A DNA stretch of 64,000 nt from Chrysomallon squamiferum (taxonomy: Eukaryota > Mollusca > Gastropoda > Neomphalida > Peltospiridae): contig CM022671.1 in NCBI GenBank assembly GCA_012295275.1, positions 13,119,178 through 13,183,177 on the forward strand, written 5' to 3'. The translations under genes and the position numbers were made by a program. Within the stretch, counting starts at the first letter, position 1; each line of letters begins with the position of its first letter. Below are positions 10,049-21,741 of this stretch, piece by piece. Under the pieces are notes generated by a model. It saw nothing but the letters and a program-made list of their open reading frames with translations, searched no databases and was not told where the DNA came from.

Positions 10049-12938
10049 GTAAGATGTTGTGTTTTGTTTGTGATATTTTCCATAATACTGTCATATACAG
10101 TAGTTAGTTCATTATACAAGATTGCACTGTCTTAGTAAACATGTCCTGTTATATAATATTACATTGTGGAAGAAGAAAATTTGTTATTGTGAACTATACT
10201 TTAACATTAATTTGTCACTGTTTTAATTATTATATGAAGGTCTTATATTTACTAATATTATTATAAGCAAACAGATTTTCTGTTTAAACAACCATAATAG
10301 TGGCTGCTAAAGTAAAATCTGTATTAGAAAATTAGAGATACACATACAATTAAATGCATAAATGACTTAAATATACATATTTTATCTGTTTATCTGTCTC
10401 TAATTATATATACACATATTATATTCATAATCTTTAACTTGTGCTAACAAGTATCAGATGTTTATCCTAATAGGCTATCTCTTTACATAATAAAATCATT
10501 CTCTATTTAATTTAAAATCACTGTATTTACATGAGAAACATAAGGCAATTACTAATCAAATCTTACCACAAATATTTATACAAGTGCATCAAGTGAATAT
10601 TTTCCTTACATTTGATTAAAACTTTGTAAAAAAAGAAAGTATAATGTTTTTCTTAAGAATTTTTTTTTCTAACAAAAATGAAATGATTTCTAAGAAAAAT
10701 AAAATGGTTTCTAAGCAGATTAATATGAATTTACAGTATTTAGGGAGGCAGCAATCAAGTAATGGTGACATCAACAAGTCTCATCTGTAATGGTATTTAA
10801 TATACTGGCTCAGTAACATCATGGCAATTAGTAAATGGAGACACAAGTTGTTTGAAAAAGCATCCAGATCAATAAAGCCTCATGGAAACTGTGGAGACAA
10901 GAAGTGGCCAACAAAATTAGGAAAGTAGCATTTGACAGTCACTGTATGAATTCATCAGACTAATTTGTTTGTACAATAACCCATGAAAAAACATAATTGT
11001 CATCTGTTAATATGGCATGGTGTAGTGCGATCAGCAGTTTACTTTATCTGAAGGTTGTATTGTGATGCCACTTTATGACAAACATGACTTCTTTTTATAT
11101 TTTTTTACATAAATAAGCAGATATTTAATTTGCCAAAAAAGTAAATTCATGAGGGAAATTGCATCATTTTATATTTTTGGCAATAAGAAAAAAAATTGTA
11201 TTTATAAAAAAAAAGGAACCCAGCATTATTATTATTATTATTATTATATATTTTTTAACATATATATTGTTTATCTTAAAGAAACCATTTTAATTGTAAA
11301 AATATTATTTAATGAGAAAGTGAAAGTTCTGTTCATTGCAAAATTGGCTCCCTTTTTTTCTTTTTAACTTCAAGAGTCTTAAGTGAAAAAAGTAGTTTTG
11401 TGATTATCAAATTTCAGCTTCAGTTAAAAGATTTTATAGTAATAATGTTCCTTTCACTTTGCATTTTCAAATACAGTTTACAACAGAATTATGGTTTCTT
11501 TTCAGTCGAATTCTAAATGTCAGTTGTCATTATTTACTCTTTGCAAACAAATACAGAATAACACTAAAATAAACAATTTCAGTGTTAACTCATAACTCAT
11601 AATAGGTTTATATTTGTTATTTTTACTTTGAAACTAATTCATATCTCTGTAATGGTCATGTAGGCAACACATTTCATAATGTTCATTTCCTCAGATGATG
11701 AACTAGTCACTCTAAGTGATTAGAGCTATGAAATAACTTCTGTATATAACAGTGAGATTCAATTGCAATTAAAAAATGCAATAAATAACTTTTTTTATCT
11801 CCCTCTTTTTATTAGGTCTTTTATTAAATGATTTATTAATTCAGAATAATATTCACATTTGATTGCACATTATTGTCAAAGTTTTTTCACTTCATTCAGT
11901 GCAGCTGTTTACACATGCACATTCACAGTCAATCCAGTTTTCAATGCAAATTATCTCAAACTGGAAGATTTCACAATAAAAAGGAAAACATATTTTTTAA
12001 ATTCTTGTTTTGTGAAATGAAAATTAACATCATTTAATTGGTTTACTTCTCATTAAAAAAATTAAATAAAAAAATAAAAAAATAAAAATATTTTTATTTG
12101 GATCATTAAATAATTTATTTTATAATATTTTATTTTTTTTAAAGAAGAAGAAGAAGAAAAAAAGGAATTGTAATTGACCCATCATAAACCATTTCTTTTA
12201 GTAAAACTTTTATTGTAAAATAAAAGTTCTGATTATAAGGAAATGTTTTTATTTTCTTAAATATTATAATTTTTAGAATAATACTTGTATATAAGAAATG
12301 CATCTGATAATTCCTGTATGGAACGTAAGTATGTCACTATAAGTGAAAATATTAACACTGAAAAAGGCCTAGGTCAGCAATTGCGAGTGTTGTGAGCATG
12401 CACACATGCATTTGCCTACATATGTGTTTGTGTGTGTGTATGTTTAAATGTTGATTATATATCTAAGAAGAGTATTCATACATTTTAATTGGTTGTTATA
12501 GCCTTAAAAATAAATCAGACCAGACAAAAATCTTGTTTGTACTCTAGTAGTTAAATACCACTTAACTATCAGAACAAAACTGTTGGAAGACTCTGTAACT
12601 TTAATTATTTATATTTTTAAAACATATTTCTTAATAGTTTTAATTAATTTATATTAGTGTCATCATTTTATAAAAAAGAAAACTGGATTGTTGTATAATA
12701 AATTAAGTTAAAAAGATAAAAGACAGAAAATCTAATTATAACTATGCTTTCTTATTTGTTTTTATTATTATTATTTAAAAAGTTATTAATTAATAAAGTT
12801 AACAAGGTTTCTTTGATAAGCTTTTTACAAAGAATAGGCATTACTTATTCTTTGTAAGACGTTTCTGCTTCTGTAACCTGACCATTCTCAGAAGTTGCTC
12901 TGTAACGCATAGTATAAAAATGAAGGTATTCGTATCAA
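10049..12938. other. non-coding A+T-rich stretch
   Basis: No supported gene. There is a short (TTA)n tract at 11227-11250 and A/T runs around 12050-12150. The patch 10740-10980 is less A+T-rich, and a hydrophilic frame ends at a stop near 10797, but the preceding AG lacks a pyrimidine tract. Confidence 0.6.
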
Positions 12939-14414
12939 AGGTTTCTTTCCATCAGGCAGAATTCCCAGTTCATAAAGTTCCCAATTCATCGAAATAACTC
13001 ATCTACCCAAATACCTGATTACCCCTGAATGTAATGAACTTGGCCTTTTCATGTTCACACAAGTTTTGATTATAGAATGGACATTGGTTTATTTACCAAT
13101 ATGCATAAATCTGGTTTCTTTATTCTTCTTTTGCTGCGATAAAGTTGACACTTGATTCAACATTTTGTTTTTGTAAATTGATTATGTAACATCAACCGAA
13201 AGCAGAACAAGTGTTCACTACTCATTTGTTGTAGATTAATTACTTTTCCAATCACAGCCAAGATGTTGCAGGTCATGAGATCGATCTTCTTCTTCTTATT
13301 AGTATTATTATTACCATCACAATCATCATAATCATCATCAACATTATTATTATTTAATCTAGTCATTTCTAATTCATCAACATTACATAAATTTTATGGT
13401 CAGTTAAAAACACATTTCATTAAACATGCATCACAGAGAAGTTTCTGGATTGGTTCAATATTATTTTAACACTGTACTTGTTTCTGAACTTACTGAAACA
13501 TCAGACACACCTGTTTTAAATATATTTTTAGATGAATATGTTCTTTTTTAATTATTTACATTCAGCTACATTCAGTACATGGACTATTTCGATATTTTAA
13601 TATTTGCATACTTTATGTGATAAGCGATATCCATACAACAGTAATACCTTGGATTAACGATGTGATTGGTTCCAAATTTCCAATTGTTAAGTGAGGTATC
13701 ATTAGGCAGGAGACTAATTTACAAAGAATTAAGGTTAAAAACACTGGTTATGTTCTTTGCGATTGAAATTTGACATAAAAAGATGTTAAATAAGGAGAAA
13801 CAAAACGGCAATTTAAACATAAATGTTTTAATACATTATAGATATTAAACCAACAGTAAATCATTTACAGATGAATTTGCACAAATGCATTAAGAAATAA
13901 TTATATGTCGCTCATTGTGGGTTTTGTGTTCATTTAAGATAATGTATTTTGTTTCTAAAGTTATTTCTTATGTTTCTTTTTATCGCTGCTGTACTGTTAT
14001 TCGTTTTGACAAATGAAAAGGTAAATTACAAAAGCGTTAAGTCTAAATAGAAACAGAAGAGAAAAGAGAATCTGAACATTACATGTATAAATGATGTCAA
14101 ATGATCAACACAGGTGAGGGAAGCTAGTGAATGAACAAAAAACGAATGAAAACAACTCAAACACATGCATTGTACCATTTGTATCATTTATTTCAAGCAA
14201 TTAACTATTAAATTTATATTTATATAATTTGTAAAAAAAAAAAAAAAAAAAAAAGTTAAAGCGGGATATTGTTAAGTGAGGTATTACTGTATCTGTACAA
14301 TAATAATCGCTTTCCAAATAATCTGGAACAGTTCATTATAATGACTGAGGTAAAAACATGCATGTCAATAAGTCCACCATATGGGGAATTCAACCATATG
14401 GGGACTAAGCCATA
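12939..14414 (+). mobile_element. inverted-terminal-repeat element, copy B (left arm of palindrome)
   Basis: Plus-orientation copy of the family at 4342-6164. Shared landmarks include AGAATTCCCAGTTC near the left end, GATTATGTAACATCAACCGA at about 13179 and CTAAGCCATA at the right end. It lacks an internal segment present in A and C, with a junction near 13390-13500. The nested TA element is at 13639-14289. It ends about 22 bases before the inverted copy C begins. Confidence 0.75.
13639..14289 (+). mobile_element. nested TA-type MITE (in copy B)
   Basis: The left end reads CAGTAATACCTTGGATTAAC and the right end GAGGTATTACTG followed by TA. The left TA of the target site has mutated to AA. 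A pure run of about 21 A at 14234-14254 is unique to this copy. Confidence 0.65.
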
Positions 14415-14436
14415 TCAACAGCTTTACTACTATGAA
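14415..14436. other. centre of the large palindrome
   Basis: About 22 bases separate the right end of copy B (…CTAAGCCATA) from the inverted right end of copy C (GGCTTACTCCCATCTGG…). The spacer itself belongs to neither arm as far as can be judged by eye. Confidence 0.6.
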
Positions 14437-14573
14437 GGCTTACTCCCATCTGGTCGAAAGGCTAAATGTGGTGCAGTTGTCCTACTGACATGCATGTCTT
14501 TACCTCAGTCATTATAATGAACTGTTCCAGGTTATTTGGAAAGCGATTATTATTGTATAAATACAGTAATATC

Positions 14574-15243
14574 TCGCTTAACGATATCCTGCTTTAACAA
14601 TCTTTTTTCTTCACAAATTACATAGTTATATAGAAATTTAATAGTTAATTGCTTGAAATAAATGATACAAATGGATACAATGCAAGGTTTTAAGTCTGTT
14701 TTCTTTCGTTTTTCGTTCATTCACGAGCTTCTCTCAGTTGTGTTGATCAGCTGACACGTCATACGTGCATCTGATATTCTGATTCACTTTTCTCTTCTGC
14801 TTCGATTTAGACTTAAACTCGTTTGTAATTTACCCTTCCAATATGTCAAAACGAATAACAGTATACTGGCAAATGCTGATGATAAAAAGAAATGGAAGAC
14901 AATAACTTTAAAAACAAAATACATTATCTTAAATGAAACCAAAACCCACAAAAATGAACCCACAATGAGTGGCATATAATTATTTTGTAATGTATTTGTA
15001 TAAACTGATTTGTAAATGATTTACTATTTACTTAATATCTATAATCTATTAAATCACTTATGTCTAAACTGCCATTTTATTTCTCCTTAATTCAACTTTT
15101 TATTATTTTTTTTTGTCAAATTTCAACAGCGAGAAAGTAACCACTGCTTTTAACCTTAATTCTATGTAAATTAGTCTTCCGCTTACTTCACTTAACTATT
15201 AGAAATTTGGAACCAATTACATCTTTAATCTGAGGTATTACTG
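14574..15243 (-). mobile_element. nested TA-type MITE (in copy C)
   Basis: The cleanest copy: TA|CAGTAATATCTCGCTTAACG at one end and CTGAGGTATTACTG|TA at the other, about 670 bases. Inverted ends plus a TA duplication are typical of pogo/mariner non-autonomous elements. Confidence 0.7.
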
Positions 15244-15895
15244 TAGTATGGATATCACTTATCTCATAAAGTATGCAAATATGACAAATATCAAAATAAT
15301 CTATGTATCAAATGTATCGAATGTAAATAATTATAAAAGAAGGTATTCATCTAAAAGTATTCCCAATGATTTGGTCCTTTGAATAAACTTTTTCAGTCAT
15401 AGCCAAAGTATTTGCAGGTCATAATATCTTTAGTGTACCATACTATTAATATACTATGTCACATAGATTGTATAATATGTGCACAATGTGAGTATGTATG
15501 TGTGAATAACGTAAATATGCTGAGTAACATATATCTTGAACATGTTTAAGCTGAATGTGGTTTAATTCGAACAGTTAATGATAAATGTAATTTTCACATA
15601 TTCTGTTTACTGCATATAAAATACTCGTATGTAAAATAACTTATTTTAAAATGATATTGCTGAATAAAATTAGTTATTTATAATATTTTTGTCGTTTTCT
15701 GTTACAGAAGCAGGCTTGCTTGAGAATTAACAAAAAACACATCATGCCACTTTAGTCTTTACTTTTATACATTTTTTTTTTTTTAATAGATGATGAAATT
15801 GATGTAAAATTGTTTATTATTGGTCGGTTGTTTTGTAAAAAAAAGAAAATGTTTATGAATTAGAAATGACCAGCTTAAATAATAAGAAGAAGAAG

Positions 15896-15913
15896 AATAA
15901 GAGTAATAATACA

Positions 15914-15945
<32 letters not shown>

Positions 15946-16030
15946 CAACAATAATAATAATAATAGTAATAATAGTAATAATATTATAATAATAATAATG
16001 TTTATGATGATGATAATGAGGAGGAGGAAG
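15896..16030. repeat. (AAT)n/(ATG)n tract inside copy C
   Basis: AAT and ATA repeats grade into ATG/GAGGAG repeats. This is the inverted counterpart of 4563-4755. Confidence 0.9.
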
Positions 16031-16117
16031 ATGATGAAATAAAGAAAAAGTAGATGCGCTCCACATCTGAATGTTAGAAAGAAACAAACTGGGAATTCTA
16101 CCAGATGGGAAGACACC

Positions 16118-16810
16118 ACCATGAAATAAACCACACCAATACATTCCTCATCAAATGTAGACAGTCAGAAACCCATTTCTTGTAATAAGCAGTTGTCTAT
16201 CCTTTGATTTAGCTGGTAATAGTCAGACAATAACTGATGATATCAAACCAATCCAGGATCACTTTCACAGATTTAATTTTTTATTCTTTTCCTTATCATA
16301 ATTATCCCACCAGGAATTACTTAATAAGAAAGCTCTTCCCCTCCCCAAAAGAACATACTTTTTAAAAAAAAACATACCATATCAAACTTTTTGACACATG
16401 AACAAACTTGACATTGTTGGACACCCATGAAACAGGTCTACAAAGAAAGATGTTCTGAGTGTAACAAATACTACATCATATTGTTCACTTTCGTCCTATA
16501 TCTGTAATACAATGTTTATGTGTGTGTGTGTGTGTGTGTGTGTGTGATCTGTTACACATTGCTTTTTAATGGTATATCAGTAATACATTGTTCCATTACT
16601 GTGTTCTAATTCTGCCTCTGTCTATGATTGTATTTATATTTTATTTTAAAATCAGATTTTCTGCTGTAATAACCTTGATTATGACATTACTTCATAAATC
16701 TTAATATGACAAGATAGACACACTGTGTATTATTAATGTATTGTAAGGCCTGACAATAACCGAGGGTAATCATAGCTTCCAACGAACCATGCCCTTCTTT
16801 CTCTTTCATC
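16118..16810. repeat. non-coding stretch with (GT)n microsatellite
   Basis: No gene is visible. A pure (GT)n tract lies at about 16518-16546. A strong acceptor-like site near 16314 is followed by a stop and no donor. Confidence 0.7.
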
Positions 16811-16980
16811 TGTGTGTGTGTGTATTTGTTATAGTTAATCTGTGAAACCAGTCATTATGCATAATACCTAATGCCTTTAACCAATCATTTCATTAAGTAC
16901 CAGTAACAACCAAGCAAAAGGTGGACTGAATGAAAATTCTATGCATTTCACAAAATGACTGAAAATCATGCCAGCCATTA
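16811..16980 (+). repeat. left member of an inverted repeat pair
   Basis: It starts with a short (GT)n, then TTGTTATAGTTAATCTGTGA, then CAGTCATTATGCATAAT, and ends GCCAGCCATTA. The reverse complement recurs at 18044-18188 with the same order of blocks. The enclosed 1.06 kb carries a broken coding-like stretch, so the pair may be the ends of a DNA transposon of about 1.38 kb. Confidence 0.65.
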
Positions 16981-17326
16981 CACAAAAATGACTAAGGCAC
17001 TATATTCAGTACCACACCACTGAAGTCTTAATGTAAAATTTCATTTCAACTCTAATAAAATCTATTTAGAGGTTGTACATGAAGATGAAGTTGAATGTTA
17101 ACCAGGTAGTCAGTGTCAAATTGTGACTAGGTGATAATTAAAACAGATGAAAACCTAATAATATTCTACACATTGTAACATTAATTATCAATAGAATGGT
17201 GCATTTATCACGGAGAAATATTATAGCATTAGAATTTATCACTGAATCACCACATCACTAGTAGACTGGCATAGAATGTATAGAAAAAAATTAACTTTGA
17301 AAGCAGGCAGTATTTGAGTTTGCTAT

Positions 17327-17766
17327 TTGTTCCAATACGTCTACTGCTTTTTAAGAACTTCTAGCATTCTGAAATACGCATCTTTTGGAATTAACACTTT
17401 TCTGCAAACTAGATACTTTTTTGGAAAGCTCAGATTTAAATGTATCGTCATAGGACTCTGCTATCATATAATGGTTGCAATAGAAGAACTTTTGAGTAAG
17501 TATAGAGATGAAAGTCATATGATGCAGCAAATGGATTAGATATGGATTAGAAGAAGCCACAGAAAGTAATAATGTCTTAATCCATCTGCTTGTATAAACA
17601 CAAAGCAACATTAGGTTTGAGAATAACCAGCAAATCATTACAACTGATCAGGATGAAAGGAAACTTCTAGGTAACAATGAGAATGACAGTGTCTTTATTC
17701 TCATGACACACAGGATTACAGTACAGAGAAGAATGTGTTACGGATACATAATACAAAAATTAAATT
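17327..17766 (+). pseudogene. broken coding-like stretch between inverted repeats
   Basis: One frame is open to 17539 and ends …IEELLSKYRDESHMMQQMD. A second frame continues from about 17535 with RYGLEEATESNNVLIHLLV, meets one stop at 17595-17597, and then reads on to 17766 through QQIITTDQDERKLLGNN and VFILMTHRITVQRR. The composition is protein-like across one frame change and one stop, unlike the A/T-driven frames around it. The position between the inverted repeats at 16811 and 18044 suggests the remnant of a transposon ORF. No family is recognised, so a non-transposon pseudogene or chance remains possible. Confidence 0.3.
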
Positions 17767-18043
17767 AACAAGATATCAATAATACTGGAGATTGTGTGGT
17801 GTTTAAAAATAAACCAGAATTACCAGAACCTTTTTTAAGTATCATCCAAGTGTTATTAGGCATAAGGTTCTTTATTTGGAAACTGTATCAATAGTAAGTT
17901 ACTGTATAATAATAAATATTTCATGGTAAGCACCATCTTAAATTTTGTAAGCAATATTCTTAAATGTTTTGGTTCTTAAAATTTATTTTGTTCAATACTT
18001 AAGACCAAAAGTATGTACACAAGTGTCAATAATCACTTTTGTC

Positions 18044-18188
18044 TAATGGCTGGCCATCATATTCAGTAATTTTGCACATTGCCTGATGGTCTCAGGCACT
18101 TCATAAAATGTCTGATTTGTTTAGGCATTATGCATAATGACTGATTTCATAGATTGACTGTAACACACACACACACACACACACACAC
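18044..18188 (-). repeat. right member of an inverted repeat pair
   Basis: This is the reverse complement of 16811-16980. It contains the perfect palindrome GTCATTATGCATAATGAC in consensus form and ends in a pure (CA)n at 18164-18188, mirroring the (GT)n on the left. Confidence 0.65.
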
Positions 18189-19741
18189 CTGTGTGTAGGT
18201 ATATGTGTTATTCTTTGTTTAGCTATTATGGCTGGATAAGTAATGTTGGGATCTTTTATATTTTACAATAGAACTCATCAGATATTTCTATAAATTTTAA
18301 AATTCACTGACCTTTCATATTCATTTGACTAGATGGATAGGCAGGCATGCTCCAACTTTATAACACTTAAATAAATAAAAAAAATTATACTTACTGGTTA
18401 TAAAATAGAATAATAATAATCATGTCATTTATGAATAATATTCTAAATGTGTTATTCATAATGTGTACAAATCTTAGAATTAAAATAAAATAATATTATG
18501 TTTTTTATTAATTTTATGCAGAGGTAACAATGTTTATTAATACAGTTTCCTCATTAAAAATATAGCTGTCCATGTGATCTGTACATCCATATAAAACTAA
18601 AAATGAAAGTAAACAATACTGTGTTACTTAGTAATTTTTCTGGCTTTGACAAACTATTATGTCCCATGGTGAATGAGTGACTGGCATCATGACATGTTAC
18701 ACCCACACAAAACCATGAAACAAAGTTACATAAGCCCATTATGGTAAGCTTAATAATGACAAACTTTAATTCTGCTCTAATATCTAATCCAGTGGGTTAA
18801 AAGAAATCCATGTGACATTCACAGTTCTATTAACATGGTCACTGGTTTTTATCTAAATAGCATATGTGCAAATAAATTTTATGCCTAGTTGAGTTTGACT
18901 GAATGATAGTGTATTAAATTACCACTGTGACTCACTCAACTATGTCCCTCTGGTAACAATGTACATAGCTCCATTCTTTAATCATAACTTGAAAAAAAGA
19001 ATGAAAAAGAATAACTTCTATTATCAAATTGAGCCCAGAGTATATTAAAGAAAATTTAATTTGGCTAGTATTGTCATAGAGTTGTGCTATGTTAGGGGCA
19101 GAAGTAGAGGTTCTGAATGTTTAGTTTAAGGAGACAGATTTTAAACATTTAAAAATTAAATTGTTTTGTTTTTCTTGTTATTGTTATCATAATTGTGATT
19201 ACAGTGATTATCATCATCATCATCAGTATCATTATAATGATAATGATGATGATGATGATGATAGTGATGATGATGATGTTAGTAATGATCATCATTATTA
19301 TTATTGTTATTGAAATATATTTCATAAACATTACAGACTGTTTTGAATGGTGGATAATAATCAAATTCTTTCTAATGTAGAAAAGATGATGTATGAATTC
19401 TTCCTCTTTTGTCAGATTAAAGTATACCAGTAAAATTAATTTATATACACATGTAATTAACATGTTATAATTGAAAATAAACCCTTTCTTTAATGTCTGG
19501 GTATAACTATTAAAATTATTTTCATCAACGATAATCATAATTATATTATCTTTATAATTATATTTATCATATACCACATTATGGGGTTTTAAGCTTTTTT
19601 CTATTTCTTTTTTTCTTCTGTTTCATTATTATTATTTATATATTTTTTAATTATTCTGTTTTTTGTTATTTTTTTTTTTTAGTTCCTTTAGGTTTGTGTT
19701 TTGCCTTTTGTTTACCAGTCTACTGATAATTCTTGTTTCAG
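18189..19741. repeat. non-coding stretch with a (TCA)n/(TGA)n self-complementary tract
   Basis: At about 19205-19300 TCA repeats run into ATCATTATAATGAT, a perfect palindrome, and then TGA repeats. The tract could therefore fold into a hairpin with arms of about 30 bases. Long open frames on both strands here are Ile/Met translations of the tract. No gene is visible elsewhere in the block. Confidence 0.8.
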
Positions 19742-19876
19742 TGCCATTGCAAAGTTTCTGTGACTACAGTTAAAGAAGACAAACAAAGACATCACTCACA
19801 AACCACATATGAGTATTTTATGCAATATGCCAATAACTACAGTGTGGCTTGTGAAATTAATAACCCAAATGCCTGA
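19742..19876 (+). CDS. candidate exon with Cys-rich, extracellular-like segment
   Basis: A very strong acceptor (ACTGATAATTCTTGTTTCAG) is followed by 44 codons open in one frame, ending at TGA 19874-19876. The other two frames close quickly. The segment starts CHCKVSVTTVKED and ends NNYSVACEINNPNA. A C-x-K-V-x-V start followed by a later C-x-x-N pair is faintly reminiscent of the extracellular loop of two-pass auxiliary channel subunits (Slo-beta/TipE type). That is a weak impression from memory. It could be a last exon, with AATAAA near 20269 about 400 bases downstream, or continue through a weak donor such as AGT|GTGGCT at 19844. Confidence 0.35.
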   Translation, partial: CHCKVSVTTVKEDKQRHHSQTTYEYFMQYANNYSVACEINNPNA

Positions 19877-21251
19877 ACAGTCACATTGGCCCTTTAATAC
19901 AAACAAAATTTGTTTTCCTTGCTAAGCCAGAGAAAGATAGTGTTATGTTTACAATGGTCTTTGATCAGAATTAATTTACTCATTAGCACTTTGAGTCTGA
20001 GTGGGTCAGTCAGATTGTGAAATCAAATGCCACTGAGGAGGAGGAGTCAAAGTAAATCAGTTTTTGCAGGACATTTACATGGCCTGATATAGAGAAAGAA
20101 TTAACATTTAATTTTGTTAGCACTGGTGTATTGTTAGGTGGGATGCTGTCTCACATGCTGATTTCTATCACATATGTGAAAGTTATGGTTTAATTTCATA
20201 TGGTTAAATATAGAGAAAATGTGTAAAAATGTTAAAAGTTTTTATTTTTTAATGTTCCAACTACTTTCAATAAATTAACGGAACTTTTTTAAAAACCAAT
20301 AAAGCCAGTGTCATATAAGGGTGTTTTATTATTATTATTTTTTTCTTTAGTTTTAAATATTATGCATGTTTGTAGGCACTTTTCAAGTGTTGAAAATCAT
20401 TATAAATGTGTTATTAAAAACTTTTTTTTTCACCTTCTGATTTTCATTTTATATTATTTTATCTGGGGGTTTTTGTTATTATTTTATAGTTGTTGCTGTT
20501 GTTTGTCTAACTTACACAAAAATATATAAATTGTAAGTATTTATGCATATTTTTTCATGACATATTCACTAAAATTTTACTTTTACTATTTCTTTTATTT
20601 CATTCTTTATATAACTTTTTGTTTTTGCTTTATTTTGCTGACACATTTTCCAGTATAAAAATGATGATCTGTATTACATAGATTCTAAGTACAAGAAAAG
20701 GATTTTAGAGTTTAAAAACAGCAACCCATATAACACCAATAAAAATCAATGATTCTGCAAATGAACAGAGTAATATTCATGGAATTATGCTGTTCAGATA
20801 ATGATACTGGCAAACTAGTTTTTGTAAGACTTGCAACATGTTGCAGTATCACTTTTCAGAACATGAATACCATGACCACATTGGATATTTTTACCAGAAT
20901 AACTCATGCATCTGTTGCATATGTTGTGTGGAAGAGTGGCAGTGGAGGAGTTTTGACTGGCCAAATAGACAGACAGCACTTTGTGTTGTAGTCTGTAGCC
21001 AGCCAGGCAGTAACACAAACTGAGACTACACTACCACACCTGTGTCTTATGCACCTGAATAATTATTTTCTATGCTAGATATTCACAGAAAACTAAAAAA
21101 GCAAGCAAGCAAACAAACAAATGACATAGACTTTTTTCTTAAGACCTGTTTGTTTCTCATCGTCTACCTTCCCATTTTTATGTGTTACTATAGCAACAGA
21201 TTCTGATAAGTTTAGAGGTGGGTTTTTTTGTACAAGTGTAATTGTTTTTAG
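19877..21251. other. mostly non-coding stretch
   Basis: 19877-20160 is less A+T-rich than its surroundings and could be a 3' UTR of the candidate exon at 19742. AATAAA occurs near 20269. The segment 20860-21020 follows an AG acceptor and is open in two plus-strand frames and one minus-strand frame, so it cannot be assigned. Confidence 0.5.
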
Positions 21252-21368
21252 AGGGAAAAACTTCTGCCGTATCTGGTGGAATTGAACAGTCTTCTTCGTG
21301 GCATTGCATGCACTTTCATATGGCCAGCATTACTTCTTTCTTCTAAATATTCCATCCAGCAGAAATAA
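21252..21368 (+). CDS. candidate exon with a short hydrophobic segment
   Basis: The acceptor GTGTAATTGTTTTTAG is followed by 38 codons and TAA. The reading contains KLLPYLVELNSLLRGIACTF, then IWPALLLSSKYS, a possible single membrane segment. A second frame is also open from the same acceptor, which weakens the case. Phase 0 entry would be compatible with 19742 if a phase-0 donor there is used. No family is recognised with confidence. Confidence 0.22.
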   Translation, partial: REKLLPYLVELNSLLRGIACTFIWPALLLSSKYSIQQK

Positions 21369-21533
21369 TAGACACCCAGACAGACCTCTTCATGACTTGT
21401 TTATCAGTTTTTACTCTATTTTCTCTACAATAAGAATATAAAAATTACATGTAATAGAAAGTTACTTGCAGTTTGACTCAAGTATTATTATTATTATTAT
21501 GTATACCAGAAACTTGTTTTTCCCCTCTATAGT

Positions 21534-21741
21534 TTGGCTTCATCATTATTTGATCATTATATCAGCACCTGTATTATTTACATTAGCTGTGCATATTGCT
21601 GTGTTATTATTGGCAATTTTATTATCTTTATGGGTACTGGTCTTCAAACTGACTACTGTTGACAGTTCAGTGACCAAGTATTTTAAGAATATTTTGCCAA
21701 TAACAGTGGGAGCCTTTTTAATTCTGGATTATTTCCAATAA
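21534..21741 (+). CDS. candidate terminal exon encoding a membrane segment
   Basis: A very strong acceptor (TTGTTTTTCCCCTCTATAG) precedes a frame that starts WLHHYLIIISAPVLFTLAV after two bases completing a codon. It continues with about 35 hydrophobic residues to a tail containing VDSSVTKYFKN, and stops at TAA 21739. An AATAAA overlaps the stop codon. If real, it would be the last membrane helix and tail of a small membrane protein. A+T-rich DNA favours Leu/Ile/Val codons, so hydrophobicity alone is weak support. Confidence 0.25.

Larger units (their letters stand above)
14437..16117 (-). mobile_element. inverted-terminal-repeat element, copy C (right arm of palindrome)
   Basis: Minus-orientation copy of the family. 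Its reverse complement starts GGTGTCTTCCCATCTGGTAG at 16117 and ends …GAGTAAGCC at 14437. It retains the segment missing from copy B and aligns along its length with copy A, including the trinucleotide tract (15896-16030) and the nested TA element (14574-15243). Open frames on the minus strand at 15853-16144 are Leu/Ile or His/Ile translations of that tract. No transposase is visible. Confidence 0.75.

Noticed and set aside
14269-14975. Short plus- and minus-strand frames in copies B and C
   Set aside because: They lie within the terminal and nested-element repeats and are not shared as intact frames between copies.
15853-16144. Leu/Ile-rich and His/Ile-rich minus-strand frames
   Set aside because: They are translations of the (AAT)n/(ATG)n tract inside element copy C.
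19149-19577. Ile/Met-rich frames on both strands, the longest open frames in the window
   Set aside because: They are driven by ATC/ATG repeats; the complementary frame is equally open.
20860-21020. Acceptor-led segment with a Cys/Trp-rich reading
   Set aside because: Two plus-strand frames and one minus-strand frame are open and no donor is clearly better, so no reading can be chosen.
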